From: Methylobacterium sp.
Lineage (GTDB): Bacteria; Pseudomonadota; Alphaproteobacteria; Rhizobiales; Beijerinckiaceae
Direction of reading: 5' to 3'
Assembly: GCF_019745455.1 (NCBI RefSeq)
Contig: NZ_JAIETD010000045.1
Coordinates: forward strand, 22,128-86,127
DNA length: 64,000 bases
Shown: in pieces, positions 26,139 through 35,029 of the stretch
Layout of the letters: each line of letters begins with the position of its first letter
Numbering within the stretch: the stretch's first letter is position 1
Position numbers and translations under genes: made by a program
The notes under the pieces: model-generated
What the model saw: only the letters and a program-made list of their open reading frames with translations
What the model was told of the DNA's origin: nothing
Database searches by the model: none

Positions 26139-26237
26139 ATGTGGATCGGCACTGGCCGAGTTTAGCGAGCGTCCTCAAGGCACGAGCCGATGGCACGGCC
26201 GTTGCGGATGCCGGTGCACGCCAGCCGGAGAACGCCC

Positions 26238-27416
26238 ATGACCCGCCCCTCCTTGACCCGCCACCTCGTCCTTTCCACGGCGGTCCTGATCGGGCTGAGT
26301 CTGATTCCGGGCGCCCATGCGGCGGAGACGCTGAAGATCGGTCTCGTCACGGCGCTGAGCGGACAATCGGCCAAGTCCGGCGAGGCGATCTCCCGCGGCA
26401 TCGGTCTCGCCCTCGACGAGATCAACGCCAAAGGCGGCGTCCTCGGACAGCCTCTGGAACTCGTCGCCCGCGACGACGAGGCCAACCCGTCGAAGGGCGT
26501 GCTCGCCGCCCGCGAACTGATCCAGCGCGTCGGCGTCGTGGCGCTCGTCGGCGGACTCGACACGCCGGTTTCGATGGCGATCGTGCCGATCGCCAACCAG
26601 ATGAAGGTGCCGTTCCTGGGCCCTTGGGCAGCCGGCACCGGAATCACCCGCAACGGAGCCGCCGACAACTACGCCTTCCGAGTCTCTGCCGTTGACGCCC
26701 TCGTGGGCGAGGCGCTCGTCGCCTACGCGGTGAAGACCTACGGCGCCAAGAAGCCTGGCATGATCCTCGTCAACAACGCGTGGGGCGAGTCGAACGAGAA
26801 GGGCCTGAACGCTGCCCTCAAGACCGCCAGCCTCGCCGCGGCGGGTATTGAGAAATACGAGGCCGCCGACGTCGACATGGTGCCCCAGCTCACGAGGCTG
26901 AAGGAGGCGGGCGCCGATGCCCTGTTCCTCGTGGGCAATGTCGGCCCCTCGGCGCAAGTGGTGAAATCCCTCGATCGGATGGGATGGTCGGTGCCGGTCG
27001 TGTCGCATTGGGGACCGGCCGGCGGACGTTTCGACGAACTCGCCGGCCCGAGCGCCGCCAAGGTCCATTTCATCCAGACCTTCACGTTTGCCGGCAATTC
27101 TTCGCCCAAGGCGACAGCGGTGCTCGCGGCCCTCAAGGCGAAGTACCCGGCAATTAAGTCGATGGCCGACGTCACGCCGGCGGTGGGCATCGCCAACGCC
27201 TACGACGCGACCCATCTCCTGGCGCTGGCGATCACTGCGGCAGGCTCGGCCAAGGGACCGGACGTTCGCGACGGCTTCTACAAGGTCGGGACCTATCCGG
27301 GCCTGATCAAGACCTACGAGAAGCCCTTCGCGCCGGGCCAGCACGATGCGCTCGGGGCTCAGGACTACGTCTTCACGCGCTTCAAGGACGGCGAGATCGT
27401 CGCGGTCACGAACTGA
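26238..27416 (+). CDS. Branched-chain amino acid/amide ABC transporter, substrate-binding protein
   Basis: A 392-residue periplasmic binding protein of the LivK/AmiC type. The signal peptide (LVLSTAVLIGLSLIPGAHA) is followed by AETLKIGLVTALSGQSAKSG, the standard start. GLALDEINAKGGVLGQPLEL and VGGLDTPVSMAIVPIANQ also fit the family. The ATG at 26238 is preceded by GGAG; an earlier ATG at 26190 would bury the signal peptide. It heads the transporter operon with the permease 7 bases downstream. The ligand may be an amino acid, urea, an amide or an aromatic acid. Confidence 0.9.
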   Translation: MTRPSLTRHLVLSTAVLIGLSLIPGAHAAETLKIGLVTALSGQSAKSGEAISRGIGLALDEINAKGGVLGQPLELVARDDEANPSKGVLAARELIQRVGVVALVGGLDTPVSMAIVPIANQMKVPFLGPWAAGTGITRNGAADNYAFRVSAVDALVGEALVAYAVKTYGAKKPGMILVNNAWGESNEKGLNAALKTASLAAAGIEKYEAADVDMVPQLTRLKEAGADALFLVGNVGPSAQVVKSLDRMGWSVPVVSHWGPAGGRFDELAGPSAAKVHFIQTFTFAGNSSPKATAVLAALKAKYPAIKSMADVTPAVGIANAYDATHLLALAITAAGSAKGPDVRDGFYKVGTYPGLIKTYEKPFAPGQHDALGAQDYVFTRFKDGEIVAVTN

Positions 27417-27423
27417 TCCGCCC

Positions 27424-28293
27424 ATGCTGACCGGAACCCTCGTCAGCGGCCTCGGCCTCGGCAGCATGTATGGGCTGATCGCGCTCGGCTTTCACGTCAC
27501 CTATGCGGTCTCCGGTACGGTGAACTTCGCTCAAGGGAGTGCAGTCACCCTTGGGGCGGTTCTCGGCTACGCCGTCGGCATCACCCTCGGCTGGCCGATG
27601 CCGCTGGCGGTCCTGCTGGCGCTCGCCGGCTGCGCGCTGCTCGGCCTCGTCGTCGAGCGGCTGCTGGTCCGCCCCTTCGTCGAGCGCGGCTCGGATTCCT
27701 GGCTCCTCGCGACGGTGGCCGGTGGGATCATCCTCGACAACGCGATCCTCTTCACCTTCGGCAAGGAGCCGCGAAGCCTGCCCTCGGTCCTGGCGCAGAA
27801 GCCGGTCGAAATCCTCGGCACAGGGATCTACCCGCTCCAGCTCGTCATCCCCGTCGTCGGGCTCGGCCTCGCCTTCGCCATCCAGACGGTCTTCCGCCGG
27901 ACCGACCTGGGCCGCGTCCTCCTCGCCGTGGCACAGAACGCGGATGCCGCCCGCCTGATGGGGATCGACGTCCGCCGCACGGTCGCCTGCGCCTTCGCGC
28001 TCTCGGCGCTGCTCGCGGGCGTGGCCGGCCTGCTGATCGCGCCGCTTTTCTCGGTCTCGGCCGAGATGGGGACGCTGTTCGGCATCAAGGCCTTCGCAGT
28101 GGCGATTCTCGGCGGAATCGGCTCGGCCACGGGCGTGGTGCTGGCCGGCCTCCTCTACGGCCTCGCCGAGGCTTTGGTCACGGCGTATCTCGGCTCGGCC
28201 TACACGCAGATCGTCGTGTTCTCCGTGATCATCCTGGCGCTCGCCCTGAGGCCGGATGGCCTGCTCGGCCGCGCTGCCGTCAACAAGGTCTAG
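27424..28293 (+). CDS. livH: Branched-chain amino acid-type ABC transporter permease (LivH)
   Basis: LivH-type permease of 289 residues with about eight membrane helices. The family start LVSGLGLGSMYGLIALGFHV is followed by TVNFAQGSAVTLGAVLGYAV. The cytoplasmic loop for the ATPase (FRRTDLGRVLLAVAQNADAA) and ILGGIGSATGVVLAGLLYGL are conserved family stretches. The ATG at 27424 lies 7 bases after the livK-type stop; the fused LivMGF gene begins 4 bases after its stop. Confidence 0.93.
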   Translation: MLTGTLVSGLGLGSMYGLIALGFHVTYAVSGTVNFAQGSAVTLGAVLGYAVGITLGWPMPLAVLLALAGCALLGLVVERLLVRPFVERGSDSWLLATVAGGIILDNAILFTFGKEPRSLPSVLAQKPVEILGTGIYPLQLVIPVVGLGLAFAIQTVFRRTDLGRVLLAVAQNADAARLMGIDVRRTVACAFALSALLAGVAGLLIAPLFSVSAEMGTLFGIKAFAVAILGGIGSATGVVLAGLLYGLAEALVTAYLGSAYTQIVVFSVIILALALRPDGLLGRAAVNKV

Positions 28294-28297
28294 GCAG

Positions 28298-30760
28298 ATG
28301 CTGCGCCACAAGGCGGCGATGCCCCTCGCCATCGCCGGCCTCACCGTGTCCGGCCTCGCCCTGGTCATGGGATCGGCCGGCTACAGCCATTTCGTCATCG
28401 CCCTGGTGGCACTCACGGTCATCGCCGGCACCGGGCTCAACGTGCTCCTCGGGCTGACCGGGCTGATCTCCTTCGGGCATGCTGGATTCTATGCCATCGG
28501 GGCGTATGCCAGCGCCATCCTGACCCTCGCCGGAGTGAGCTTCTGGCTGGCACTCCCTGCCGCCGCTCTGCTCGGAGCCGGCGTCGGCGGCCTCCTCGCC
28601 ATCCCGGCCATGCGAGTGAAGGGCCCATACCTCGCCATGGTGACGATCGCCTTCGGGTTCATCGTCGAGCATGGATTGATCGAGGGCGGGGCGCTCAGCG
28701 GCGGCCAGAACGGCCTCGTCGTGACCAGCGGCCCGAGCCTGTTCGGCAGGCCCCTGATGGAGCGCGAGCTCGCCCTGCTCGCGGTCCTCGGCGCGGGCGC
28801 GGCCCTGCTCGGGTTCCATTATCTCGCCCGCAGCCGTCTAGGGTGCGCCATGCGGGCGGTGCGCGATGCCGACGTCGCCGCCGCCTCCCTCGGCTTCGAC
28901 CCGGTCAGGGTGAAGACCCTCGCCTTCGCGATTTCGGCCGCCCTGACGGCGCTTGCCGGCGCGGTTCTGCCGCCCCTGATGCTGTTCATCGCGCCGAGTT
29001 CCTTCCCGTTCTCGCAGTCGATCCTGTTCGTCCTCGCCGTCGTGGTCGGAGGCGCAGGGACCGTGCTTGGGCCGCTTGTCGGCGCCCTGGTCACCGTGCT
29101 CCTGCCGGAAGCCCTGTCCGGCCTCGCCGAGTATCGACTGCTGTTCTTCGGGATCGCGACCCTCGTGGTCCTGTGGCTGGTGCCATCGGGTCTCATCGGC
29201 AGCCTGGCCCGCCTGCTGCCGAAACCCGCCGCCGAACCGGCGCGGCCCTCTCCCGACGTGTTACGGCTCCTCTCCGTGAAATCCGCCGATCCCCTGGTCC
29301 TCGACGGTCTCGGGATCACCTTCGGGGGCATCCGCGCGGCCCAGGACGTGTCCGTCGCTGCACAGCCCGGAGCCGTGACCAGCATCATCGGCCCCAATGG
29401 CGCGGGCAAGACCACCGTCCTCAACATGATTTCCGGCTTCTATCGCCCGGGCACCGGCGGCATCCGTTTGGCCGGGCAAGACCTCGCCGGGCAGCCAGCC
29501 CATCGCATCGCCCGAGCCGGCATCGCGCGGACCTATCAGACCACGCGGCTGTTCGGCTCGCTGAGTGTCCTCGACAACGTCCTGCTGGCGCTCGAGCCGG
29601 GCCGGCTCGGGCGCATCCCTCGACGGAACGATCTCCGGGTCGCGGCGGCGCTCCTCGACTTTGCCGGCTACCAGGGCCACCTCGACAGGCCGGCTGCCGA
29701 ACTTCCCCATGTCGACCGCCGTCTCGTCGAGATCGCCCGCGCCCTCGCCGGAAGGCCGCGTGTGCTTCTTCTCGACGAGCCTGCCGCCGGACTGACCCGC
29801 GGCGACACCGACGCGTTGGGTGGGCTCCTCCGCCGTATCGCCGGCTGCGGCATCGCCGTCGTTCTCGTCGAGCACGACATGCCGCTGGTGATGAGCGTCT
29901 CCGACCACATCCTCGTCATGGATGCCGGACGGCCGATCGCGTCCGGTCTGCCGACGGCGATCCGGCGGGATACGGCTGTCCTGCGGGCCTATCTCGGCGG
30001 TGCCGACACGCCGGCGAGGCCGCGGGACACTCCATGGCACGGCCCAGCCGACGCGGTACTGTTCGCCCAGAACCTCAGCGCCGGCTATGGGGCCGCTCCT
30101 GTCCTCGACGCCGTCGCGCTCGACGTCCGCCCCGGCGAAACCGTCGCCCTGCTCGGCGCCAACGGTGCCGGCAAGTCCACGGCGATGCGTGCGCTGTCAG
30201 GTTTGCTGCGGCCCGTCGCCGGCACCATCCTCCTCGATGACCGGCCGGTCTCCGAATTGCCGGCGCACCGGATCGCTCGGCTCGGCCTGGCGCTTGTGCC
30301 CGAGGGGCGGCAGGTCTTTCCGGAACTCACCGTGATCGAGAACATCCGCCTCGGCGCCCATGGCCGCTCCGGCGCGATCGAGGCGGCCGAGGTCGAATCC
30401 CTGCTCGACCGGTTCCCCCGCCTGCGCGAGCGTTCGTCGAGCCGCGCCGGGCTGCTCTCGGGCGGCGAGCAGCAGATGCTCGCCATCGCGCGCGGGCTGA
30501 TGGCGAAGCCGCGCATCCTCCTCCTCGACGAGCCGTCCCTCGGTCTGGCGCCCGCCATGATCAACGCCCTCTATGCCGTGGTGGCGGAGCTGCGCGACCA
30601 GGGCACCACCATCCTCATCGTCGACCAGATGGCGGCTCTCGCACTGACGGTCGCGGACCGTGGCTACGTCCTCGAACAGGGCCGCGTGGTCACTTCCGGC
30701 ACGGCGGCCGATCTCGCCGCCGACGAGGCGCTGGAAGCCGCCTATCTCGGGGCGGCCTGA
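28298..30760 (+). CDS. Fused LivM permease - LivG ATPase - LivF ATPase
   Basis: One 820-residue protein joins three transporter subunits that are usually separate. Residues 1-310 are a LivM permease (LNVLLGLTGLISFGHAGFYA, KGPYLAMVTIAFGFIVEHGL). Residues 330-570 are LivG, with Walker A GPNGAGKTT and Walker B VLLLDEPAAGL. Its signature position reads LPHVDRRLVEIARAL, lacking the LSGGQ core. Residues 580-820 are LivF with a canonical Walker A GANGAGKST, signature LLSGGEQQMLAIARGLM and Walker B ILLLDEPSLGL. The ATG at 28298 lies 4 bases after livH. One polypeptide would thus carry a permease plus both nucleotide sites, with one atypical site. Confidence 0.93.
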   Translation: MLRHKAAMPLAIAGLTVSGLALVMGSAGYSHFVIALVALTVIAGTGLNVLLGLTGLISFGHAGFYAIGAYASAILTLAGVSFWLALPAAALLGAGVGGLLAIPAMRVKGPYLAMVTIAFGFIVEHGLIEGGALSGGQNGLVVTSGPSLFGRPLMERELALLAVLGAGAALLGFHYLARSRLGCAMRAVRDADVAAASLGFDPVRVKTLAFAISAALTALAGAVLPPLMLFIAPSSFPFSQSILFVLAVVVGGAGTVLGPLVGALVTVLLPEALSGLAEYRLLFFGIATLVVLWLVPSGLIGSLARLLPKPAAEPARPSPDVLRLLSVKSADPLVLDGLGITFGGIRAAQDVSVAAQPGAVTSIIGPNGAGKTTVLNMISGFYRPGTGGIRLAGQDLAGQPAHRIARAGIARTYQTTRLFGSLSVLDNVLLALEPGRLGRIPRRNDLRVAAALLDFAGYQGHLDRPAAELPHVDRRLVEIARALAGRPRVLLLDEPAAGLTRGDTDALGGLLRRIAGCGIAVVLVEHDMPLVMSVSDHILVMDAGRPIASGLPTAIRRDTAVLRAYLGGADTPARPRDTPWHGPADAVLFAQNLSAGYGAAPVLDAVALDVRPGETVALLGANGAGKSTAMRALSGLLRPVAGTILLDDRPVSELPAHRIARLGLALVPEGRQVFPELTVIENIRLGAHGRSGAIEAAEVESLLDRFPRLRERSSSRAGLLSGGEQQMLAIARGLMAKPRILLLDEPSLGLAPAMINALYAVVAELRDQGTTILIVDQMAALALTVADRGYVLEQGRVVTSGTAADLAADEALEAAYLGAA

Positions 30761-30790
30761 TCGTCTCACCGCATCACGAAGACAGCACCC

Positions 30791-31708
30791 ATGGACACGA
30801 CTCCCGGACACGGCCGCTACGGCTACAGCGCCCTTCCAGACCGCCCCCTCTACGATTGGCCGGGCGGCAAGCGGCTTGCCGTCTATCTCGCCCTCAATCT
30901 CGAGACCTTCGATTTCGGCTCCGGCCTCGGCGCGGAGCTGGCGCCGGGAGGCCCTCAGCCTGATGTCCTCAACTATGCCTGGCGCGACTGGGGAAACCGC
31001 GTCGGCGCCTGGCGGATCAGGGATATGCTGGATGCCCTCGACATGCCCGCGAGCGTGCTCGTCAACAGCCGCCTCTACGAGGATTGCCCCAGCCTCGTCG
31101 AGGCGTTCCGGGCGCGCGGCGACGAGATCGTCGCCCATGGCCGTACCAATGCCGAGCGCCAGGGCGTTCTCGACGAAACGTCCGAGCGCGCCTTGATCGA
31201 GGAGGCGACGCGCATCCTGGCCGATCAGGAGGGCGTCGCGCCCGCCGGGTGGCTCGGCCCATGGATCTCGCAGTCGAAGGTGACGCCGGACCTCCTGGCC
31301 GAGGCGGGGTATCGTTACCTTCTCGACTGGGCCCATGACGACCAGCCGGTCTGGTTCGCCACCCGCGAGGGAGGTCGCATCCTCTCGGTGCCCTATCCGC
31401 AGGAACTCAACGACATCCCGGCCGTGGTGGCGCGCAAGGATACGGGCCGCGCCTTCGCCGAGGCGATCGTCGACGCCTTCGACGAGATGCTGGAGCAATC
31501 CCGGACCGCGCCGCTGGTGATGGGCATCGCCCTCCATCCCTACATCGTCGGCCAGCCTCATCGCCTTCGCCCGCTCCGGGCCGCGCTCCAGCACATCGCC
31601 GCCCATCGAGAGGCGATCTGGCTGACGACGGCGGGCGGGATCGCCAGTTTCGCGGCAGGGGTCCGGGAGATTCCGCTGGCGGTCCAGGGTTCGGAACCGG
31701 CGAGATGA
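30791..31708 (+). CDS. Polysaccharide deacetylase family protein, PuuE/allantoinase-like
   Basis: A 305-residue cytosolic NodB-fold protein. LYDWPGGKRLAVYLALNLET and NYAWRDWGNRVGAWRIRDML place it with the PuuE-like group, which hydrolyses amide or ureide bonds rather than chitin. Likely metal ligands are the His in EIVAHGRTNAE and the His in MGIALHPYIVGQP. There is no signal peptide. It starts 30 bases after the fused transporter gene, so it probably acts on the imported compound. The substrate is unknown. Confidence 0.8.
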   Translation: MDTTPGHGRYGYSALPDRPLYDWPGGKRLAVYLALNLETFDFGSGLGAELAPGGPQPDVLNYAWRDWGNRVGAWRIRDMLDALDMPASVLVNSRLYEDCPSLVEAFRARGDEIVAHGRTNAERQGVLDETSERALIEEATRILADQEGVAPAGWLGPWISQSKVTPDLLAEAGYRYLLDWAHDDQPVWFATREGGRILSVPYPQELNDIPAVVARKDTGRAFAEAIVDAFDEMLEQSRTAPLVMGIALHPYIVGQPHRLRPLRAALQHIAAHREAIWLTTAGGIASFAAGVREIPLAVQGSEPAR

Positions 31709-31785
31709 ACCGGCGGCCGGTGATGCCGGCACGGACGCCTCTGCGCTAAGGTCCGCGCCCGAACCACCTCGGCAGGAGACCTGAC

Positions 31786-32319
31786 ATGCACGACGAGACG
31801 GGCCACACCGACGACCATGGACACGGGCACGAGATCGAGACCGGTGCGGCGCCTTCCGGGCGCTGGAAACATGACGGCATCCGCGTCATCCCCGGCGACA
31901 AGCTCGATCCGAATACCGCGCAGACGCCGGGCATGTTTCGTCAAGCGGCGATCAATCAGGCCCGCGTCGGTGCCCAGAAGATCTGGGCCGGTACGGTGGC
32001 GATCGAACCCGATGCCAAGACCGGAGTCCACCACCACGGCGAGCTCGAGAGCGTGATCTACGTCGTCTCAGGCCGCGCCCGAATGCGCTGGGGCGACCGG
32101 CTCGAGTTCGTGGCGGAAGCCGGGCCCGGCGACTTCATCTTCGTGCCGCCTTTCGTGCCGCATCAGGAAATCAACGCCGATCCAAGCCAGCCCCTGCAAT
32201 GCGTCCTGGTACGCTCCGACAACGAGGCGGTGGTGGTGAACATCACCGATGTCGAGCCGGTGGAGCGGCCAGAGACCGTCCACTGGGTCGATCCCATCCA
32301 TAAGCATCCTGACGTTTGA
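31786..32319 (+). CDS. Cupin-domain protein
   Basis: A 177-residue protein with one cupin barrel. Motif 1 is GVHHHGELESVIYVVSG with metal ligands in HHH and E; motif 2 is GDFIFVPPFVPHQEIN with the last His. The N-terminus has a His-rich stretch (HTDDHGHGHEIE) that could bind metal. Single-domain cupins cover dioxygenases, isomerases and sensors. It lies 77 bases after the deacetylase gene on the same strand, so joint transcription is possible. Confidence 0.85.
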   Translation: MHDETGHTDDHGHGHEIETGAAPSGRWKHDGIRVIPGDKLDPNTAQTPGMFRQAAINQARVGAQKIWAGTVAIEPDAKTGVHHHGELESVIYVVSGRARMRWGDRLEFVAEAGPGDFIFVPPFVPHQEINADPSQPLQCVLVRSDNEAVVVNITDVEPVERPETVHWVDPIHKHPDV

Positions 32320-32366
32320 GAGCGGGCGCCGAGGGCTCCATTCCATATCCGGGACCTTCTGATCCC

Positions 32367-33431
32367 TCAGGGCGCTTCGATCAGGACCACACGCGGCCCG
32401 CCCTCGGGAGGACCATCGAAGAGGACGAGGAGCCTCAAGCGTCCATCGGCCTGATCGAGGGGCACCAGCGCCTCGGGTTTGACCTTCCGCCCGAAGGCCG
32501 GGATGACCCCGAGGGGGCGGCTCGCCGCGCCGTCCCACCATCTCACGACGTAGTCGCCACTGGCCACAGCGTCGTCAGATGGATCCTTCAACGGGCCACC
32601 GAGAACGAGGAAACCATTCTTGAAGGCGACGAGATCGCGGATGCCGCGGCCATCGCCGAGGTCGAGGCGGTGAAGCTTCGCCTGGCCCGCCGCTCCGTCG
32701 AACAGGACATCGAGGGGAACCGACAGGATCACGGCCTCGCCGCTGGGCAGGATCGGCCCGCGCAGGCCGGCATAGAGGCGACCGCCACGGATGGCTGCGC
32801 CCTCGATGTCGACGCCGCCACCAGCGAGCGCCCCATCGAACGAGGGACCCAGGATCGGCTCGGCCCTGATCACATCCGAAAGGGTGAGCGAGCGCTTCAC
32901 CGTCGCGGGCTTGGCGAGCCGGCCGACCGTGTCGACTGAAGTGACATCGAAGGTCACGCGGAAGAGGTGGCGCCGCGCCGCGGTCTTGGCTTCGGTCTTC
33001 GCATCCCCGGCGCCGCCGTCCCTGTGCCGCGGCCGTCCATGCGAGCCCATGACGTAGAATGCGCCCTCGGCATAGGCGACGGCCTCGGCATCGAGTTCGA
33101 GGAGATCGCCGTCGAGCGACGCATCGGTGAGCCGGATGAAATCGCCTGCGACGAGGCGGCCGTCATAGAGCACGACGATCTGGGCACCCTGGCTCGAATC
33201 GTCGGCGACGACGCAGACCCGTGGAAAGCCGAGCTCGGTCGCGCAGGCGATCCCGCTGACATCCTTCGCCTTCTTGGCGTCACCGGCCGTTCCCCTCGGT
33301 TCGCCCAGAAGTCTGCCCTCGACCGGCCAGACGCCCTCCGCGGCTGTTGCGTACAGGACCGATTGGCCGGCTAGTCCGAGGCAGGCGAGGATCGCCGCGG
33401 CAGCTCCTCTCGATTGGACGTTGAAGGGCAT
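32367..33431 (-). CDS. DUF3616-type secreted protein
   Basis: A 354-residue exported protein with an N-terminal signal (AAAAILACLGLAGQSVLYATA). The mature part is beta-rich and matches the DUF3616 pattern: DVSGIACATELGFPRVCVVA near the start, DLLELDAEAVAYAEGAFYVM and GGGVDIEGAAIRGGRLYAGL, each like a blade of a propeller fold. Function is unknown. Charged linker residues 135-155 (GGAGDAKTEAKTAARR) separate two halves. It is convergent with the cupin gene. Confidence 0.75.
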   Translation of the reverse strand: MPFNVQSRGAAAAILACLGLAGQSVLYATAAEGVWPVEGRLLGEPRGTAGDAKKAKDVSGIACATELGFPRVCVVADDSSQGAQIVVLYDGRLVAGDFIRLTDASLDGDLLELDAEAVAYAEGAFYVMGSHGRPRHRDGGAGDAKTEAKTAARRHLFRVTFDVTSVDTVGRLAKPATVKRSLTLSDVIRAEPILGPSFDGALAGGGVDIEGAAIRGGRLYAGLRGPILPSGEAVILSVPLDVLFDGAAGQAKLHRLDLGDGRGIRDLVAFKNGFLVLGGPLKDPSDDAVASGDYVVRWWDGAASRPLGVIPAFGRKVKPEALVPLDQADGRLRLLVLFDGPPEGGPRVVLIEAP

Positions 33432-33608
33432 CTGGCGGGCTTTCCTACGCGCATCGTCATCCGGCGCCGCGGCGGCGCAGCCCGGTCTGCTTCGCGCCCG
33501 TTTCTACATGGCGGATGCGTCACCGACGACGGGTGCGACGCATCGTGACAGGACGCCGATGTCACGTAGGTTAAGCCGTCGATTCCCGCCCGACGAAGGG
33601 ACCGCTCC

Positions 33609-34154
33609 ATGCCCGCACCGCAGGCCTACTCGCCGGCCCAGAAGCTTCTCCATTGGGGATTCGCTCTCCTGGTCTTCATCCTGGTGCCTCTGGCGATTGC
33701 GATGACCAATGTCGGCGAGGGTCCGCTCCAGAACCAGCTCTACGAATGGCACAAATCGTTCGGCCTCGTTGCCCTGTGCCTCGTCCTCGCCCGCATTCTC
33801 GTGCGTCTCTCGCGCGGTGCGCCGGAACTGGAGGTGGGCATCCCAACCTGGCAAAAGCGCGCCGCCGGGCTGTCGCACGCGGCACTCTACGGCTTGATCC
33901 TCATCGTGCCCCTGCTCGGTTGGGCCGGAACATCGGCCTGCTGCGCGCCGGTGAAGCTGTTCTGGACCATTCCGCTCACCCTGCCGATCTCGGGCGGCAT
34001 GGCGATGGGCGGGCCTATCCTGACCGTCCACACGATCGCGGCCTTCGCCCTCGTCGCGCTGGTCGCCCTCCATGTGGGTGCCGCCCTGCACCACCACCTC
34101 ATCCGGCGGGACGGAACCTTGAGACGGATGCTGGGGGCCCGCACCGCCACCTGA
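33609..34154 (+). CDS. Cytochrome b561
   Basis: A 181-residue inner-membrane di-haem protein of the CybB type with four membrane helices. Candidate haem ligands are H15 (KLLHWGFALL), H48 (LYEWHKSFGLVALC), a His in LTVHTIAAFALVAL and one in LVALHVGAALHHHLI. Such proteins pass electrons from quinol to periplasmic acceptors or oxygen species. It stands alone and is convergent with the methyltransferase gene. Confidence 0.9.
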   Translation: MPAPQAYSPAQKLLHWGFALLVFILVPLAIAMTNVGEGPLQNQLYEWHKSFGLVALCLVLARILVRLSRGAPELEVGIPTWQKRAAGLSHAALYGLILIVPLLGWAGTSACCAPVKLFWTIPLTLPISGGMAMGGPILTVHTIAAFALVALVALHVGAALHHHLIRRDGTLRRMLGARTAT

Positions 34155-34183
34155 CACCTGCGACTGCTAACCGCGTTCGCCGA

Positions 34184-35029
34184 TCAGCGCGCCGGCACCG
34201 CCAGAAGGTCGACGTGGCCGATGACGACCCGCGTTTTCGTCAAGCGACGGTTCGTCGCCCAATCCCGTACTCGTTCGTGCTCGACTGAGCCTTCCTCGGC
34301 TGCCGCTACGGCCTTGCCCTTGGCCAGTTCTCCGATCAGGGCACTCTGCCGGGGGCCGAGATGCCACGGGCTCAGGGCTGTCGAGACTGTGTAGCGACGG
34401 CGCGCAAAAGCCTCCGCGAGGTCGGCCGTCGCCTTCGGTCCTGCAGCAGGCCCGAAGCCCTTGTCGCCCGCCTGATGCGCCAGGAAAGCCTCGTGGATCG
34501 CACCGTCGGCGGGATGGGGCGGCGACCAGGTCTCGGTGCCATCGTAGCTGAGCGAGGTGTAGAACACCGATCCAGCTGACGCGACGGAATCGGCAAGTTC
34601 ATCGAGCCAGTCGCGCGAGACGAGGTCGAACAGGGCCGCAGCGGTGACGAGGTCGGCGGCGCCGACGATGTCGGCACCGAGCCCGGCGGATAGATCGAGG
34701 GCGGTGAACGTTACGGCGATCCTGCTGTGCATCTTGGTCAGGATGACGCCGTCTTCGGCGGTCTCCGCCGCATCGGCCCAGTCGGTCAGCCTCGCGCGCG
34801 CCGCGGCCAGGAGGACCGGGTCGTGATCGACGAGACGCCAGGTCTGGTCCGGCCCGAGATGCGGCGCGAGACCCCGCAGGTTCGAGCCGGTCCCACAGCC
34901 TAGATCGAGGATCGCGACGTCATCCCGTCCCGCCAGAGCCCGGGACAGGTCGGCGACGAGACCCGAATCGCGGGCTGCGTGGTCGGCCGGCTCGCGGAGC
35001 GCCAGCCAGGACGGGCTGAACCCGCTCAT
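34184..35029 (-). CDS. Class I SAM-dependent methyltransferase of the pterin-homologue operon
   Basis: A 281-residue protein with the SAM-binding motif I VAILDLGCGTGSNLRGLAPH, motif II-like WRLVDHDPVLLAAARARL and motif IV-like DLVTAAALFDLVSRDWLDEL. The acceptor cannot be named; the fold fits small-molecule methyltransferases. The ATG at 35029 overlaps the stop of the glycosyltransferase gene in an ATGA junction. It is the last gene of the operon 37499-34184. Confidence 0.85.
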   Translation of the reverse strand: MSGFSPSWLALREPADHAARDSGLVADLSRALAGRDDVAILDLGCGTGSNLRGLAPHLGPDQTWRLVDHDPVLLAAARARLTDWADAAETAEDGVILTKMHSRIAVTFTALDLSAGLGADIVGAADLVTAAALFDLVSRDWLDELADSVASAGSVFYTSLSYDGTETWSPPHPADGAIHEAFLAHQAGDKGFGPAAGPKATADLAEAFARRRYTVSTALSPWHLGPRQSALIGELAKGKAVAAAEEGSVEHERVRDWATNRRLTKTRVVIGHVDLLAVPAR

